Below, one piece after another: positions 63,147 to 63,243 of a DNA stretch of 63,243 bases. The stretch spans positions 1 through 63,243 of the forward strand of contig NZ_CANNGO010000017.1 of NCBI RefSeq assembly GCF_947504215.1, given 5' to 3'. Source of the stretch: an uncultured Ruegeria sp. (lineage in GTDB: Bacteria > Pseudomonadota > Alphaproteobacteria > Rhodobacterales > Rhodobacteraceae). The notes beneath the pieces were generated by a model that saw only the letters and a program-made list of their open reading frames with translations, was not told the origin of the DNA and did not search any database. Both the position numbers and the translations under genes were made by a program. Each line of letters begins with the position of its first letter. Position 1 is the first letter of the stretch.

Positions 63147-63166
63147 TAAATGTTGGACTACCCTTA

Positions 63167-63243
63167 CTACGCTTGTATTTGAGGTGTCATGTCGTTTGCG
63201 TTGACGCCTGCGACTGCGACGGGTTTTTTCATGGCGTCGCGGC
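63167..63243 (-). CDS. Partial C-terminus, possibly sulfoacetaldehyde acetyltransferase
   Basis: The last 24 codons of a minus-strand gene run off the window edge (RDAMKKPVAVAGVNANDM, then TPQIQA and TAG at 63167). The RDAMKKPV..AG...DM pattern resembles my recollection of Xsc C-termini, the enzyme that splits sulfoacetaldehyde into acetyl phosphate and sulfite, and the downstream YeiH-like exporter fits. With so little sequence the identity is tentative; another thiamine-diphosphate enzyme cannot be excluded. Confidence 0.4.
   Translation of the reverse strand, partial: RDAMKKPVAVAGVNANDMTPQIQA

Noticed and set aside
1..63243. Phage, integrative element or defence island
   Set aside because: No integrase, transposase, structural phage gene, restriction enzyme, toxin-antitoxin pair or CRISPR repeat was recognised.

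Overview
The window looks like a chromosomal segment of a marine alphaproteobacterium of the Roseobacter group (Rhodobacteraceae). The evidence is the moderately high GC, the protein style (dockerin-type repeats in T1SS substrates, SapC, TRAP/TTT-rich uptake, Ldh2-type dehydrogenases, a YeiH exporter beside what looks like the end of xsc) and the dense operons with ATGA overlaps. No rRNA, tRNA, CRISPR array or intact insertion sequence was recognised. Identities come from reading motifs, not from database searches.

Region 1 (1-12.8 kb): a surface-protein export locus. A secreted dockerin-bearing RTX protein (minus) is divergent from a large Ig-repeat adhesin that carries a cohesin-like domain (plus). 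The adhesin is followed by sapC, a TolC-family outer membrane protein, a LapB-like ABC exporter and a HlyD-type fusion protein, forming one type I secretion operon. Region 2 (12.9-17.7 kb): a PAS hybrid histidine kinase and OmpR-type regulator pair, a lactonase-like metallo-beta-lactamase and an EamA transporter with a clear terminator.

Region 3 (17.7-35.5 kb): the most unusual part. A CUT1-type carbohydrate ABC transporter is split across a divergent promoter. The minus arm encodes binding protein, two permeases and two SnoaL-like proteins. The plus arm encodes ATPase, two SnoaL-like proteins, a histidinol-dehydrogenase-like enzyme, a third SnoaL-like protein, an SDR, a LacI regulator, a fourth SnoaL-like protein, a bicupin, a SAM methyltransferase, a MetE-core protein, an alpha/beta hydrolase and an RraA-like protein. 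Six genes carry about eleven NTF2/SnoaL-fold domains in three paralogous groups. I read this as one regulon for uptake and stepwise breakdown of an unidentified, probably oxygen-rich and possibly methylated, compound.

Region 4 (35.5-46.3 kb): a dipeptide-type ABC transporter with an aminopeptidase P-like enzyme, an XRE-cupin regulator with matching inverted repeats upstream of itself and of the binding protein, and on the other strand an Ldh2-family oxidoreductase and a PLP aminotransferase. This suggests uptake and breakdown of peptides or modified amino acids. Region 5 (46.5-52.8 kb): a second type I secretion unit, with a 975-residue repeat protein having a lysozyme-like N-terminus plus PrtD/PrtE-type exporter genes.

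Region 6 (52.9-59.2 kb): a tripartite tricarboxylate transporter tctCBA divergent from a TctD/TctE two-component system that is co-encoded with a periplasmic binding protein. The intergenic region has a perfect tandem 11-bp repeat, a plausible TctD site. A decayed CoA-transferase gene follows tctA. Region 7 (59.2-63.2 kb): tex, a small cupin gene, a YeiH/TauZ-like exporter, and the last codons of a gene that may be xsc. Strong hairpins sit just after the solute-binding-protein genes of all three uptake systems.
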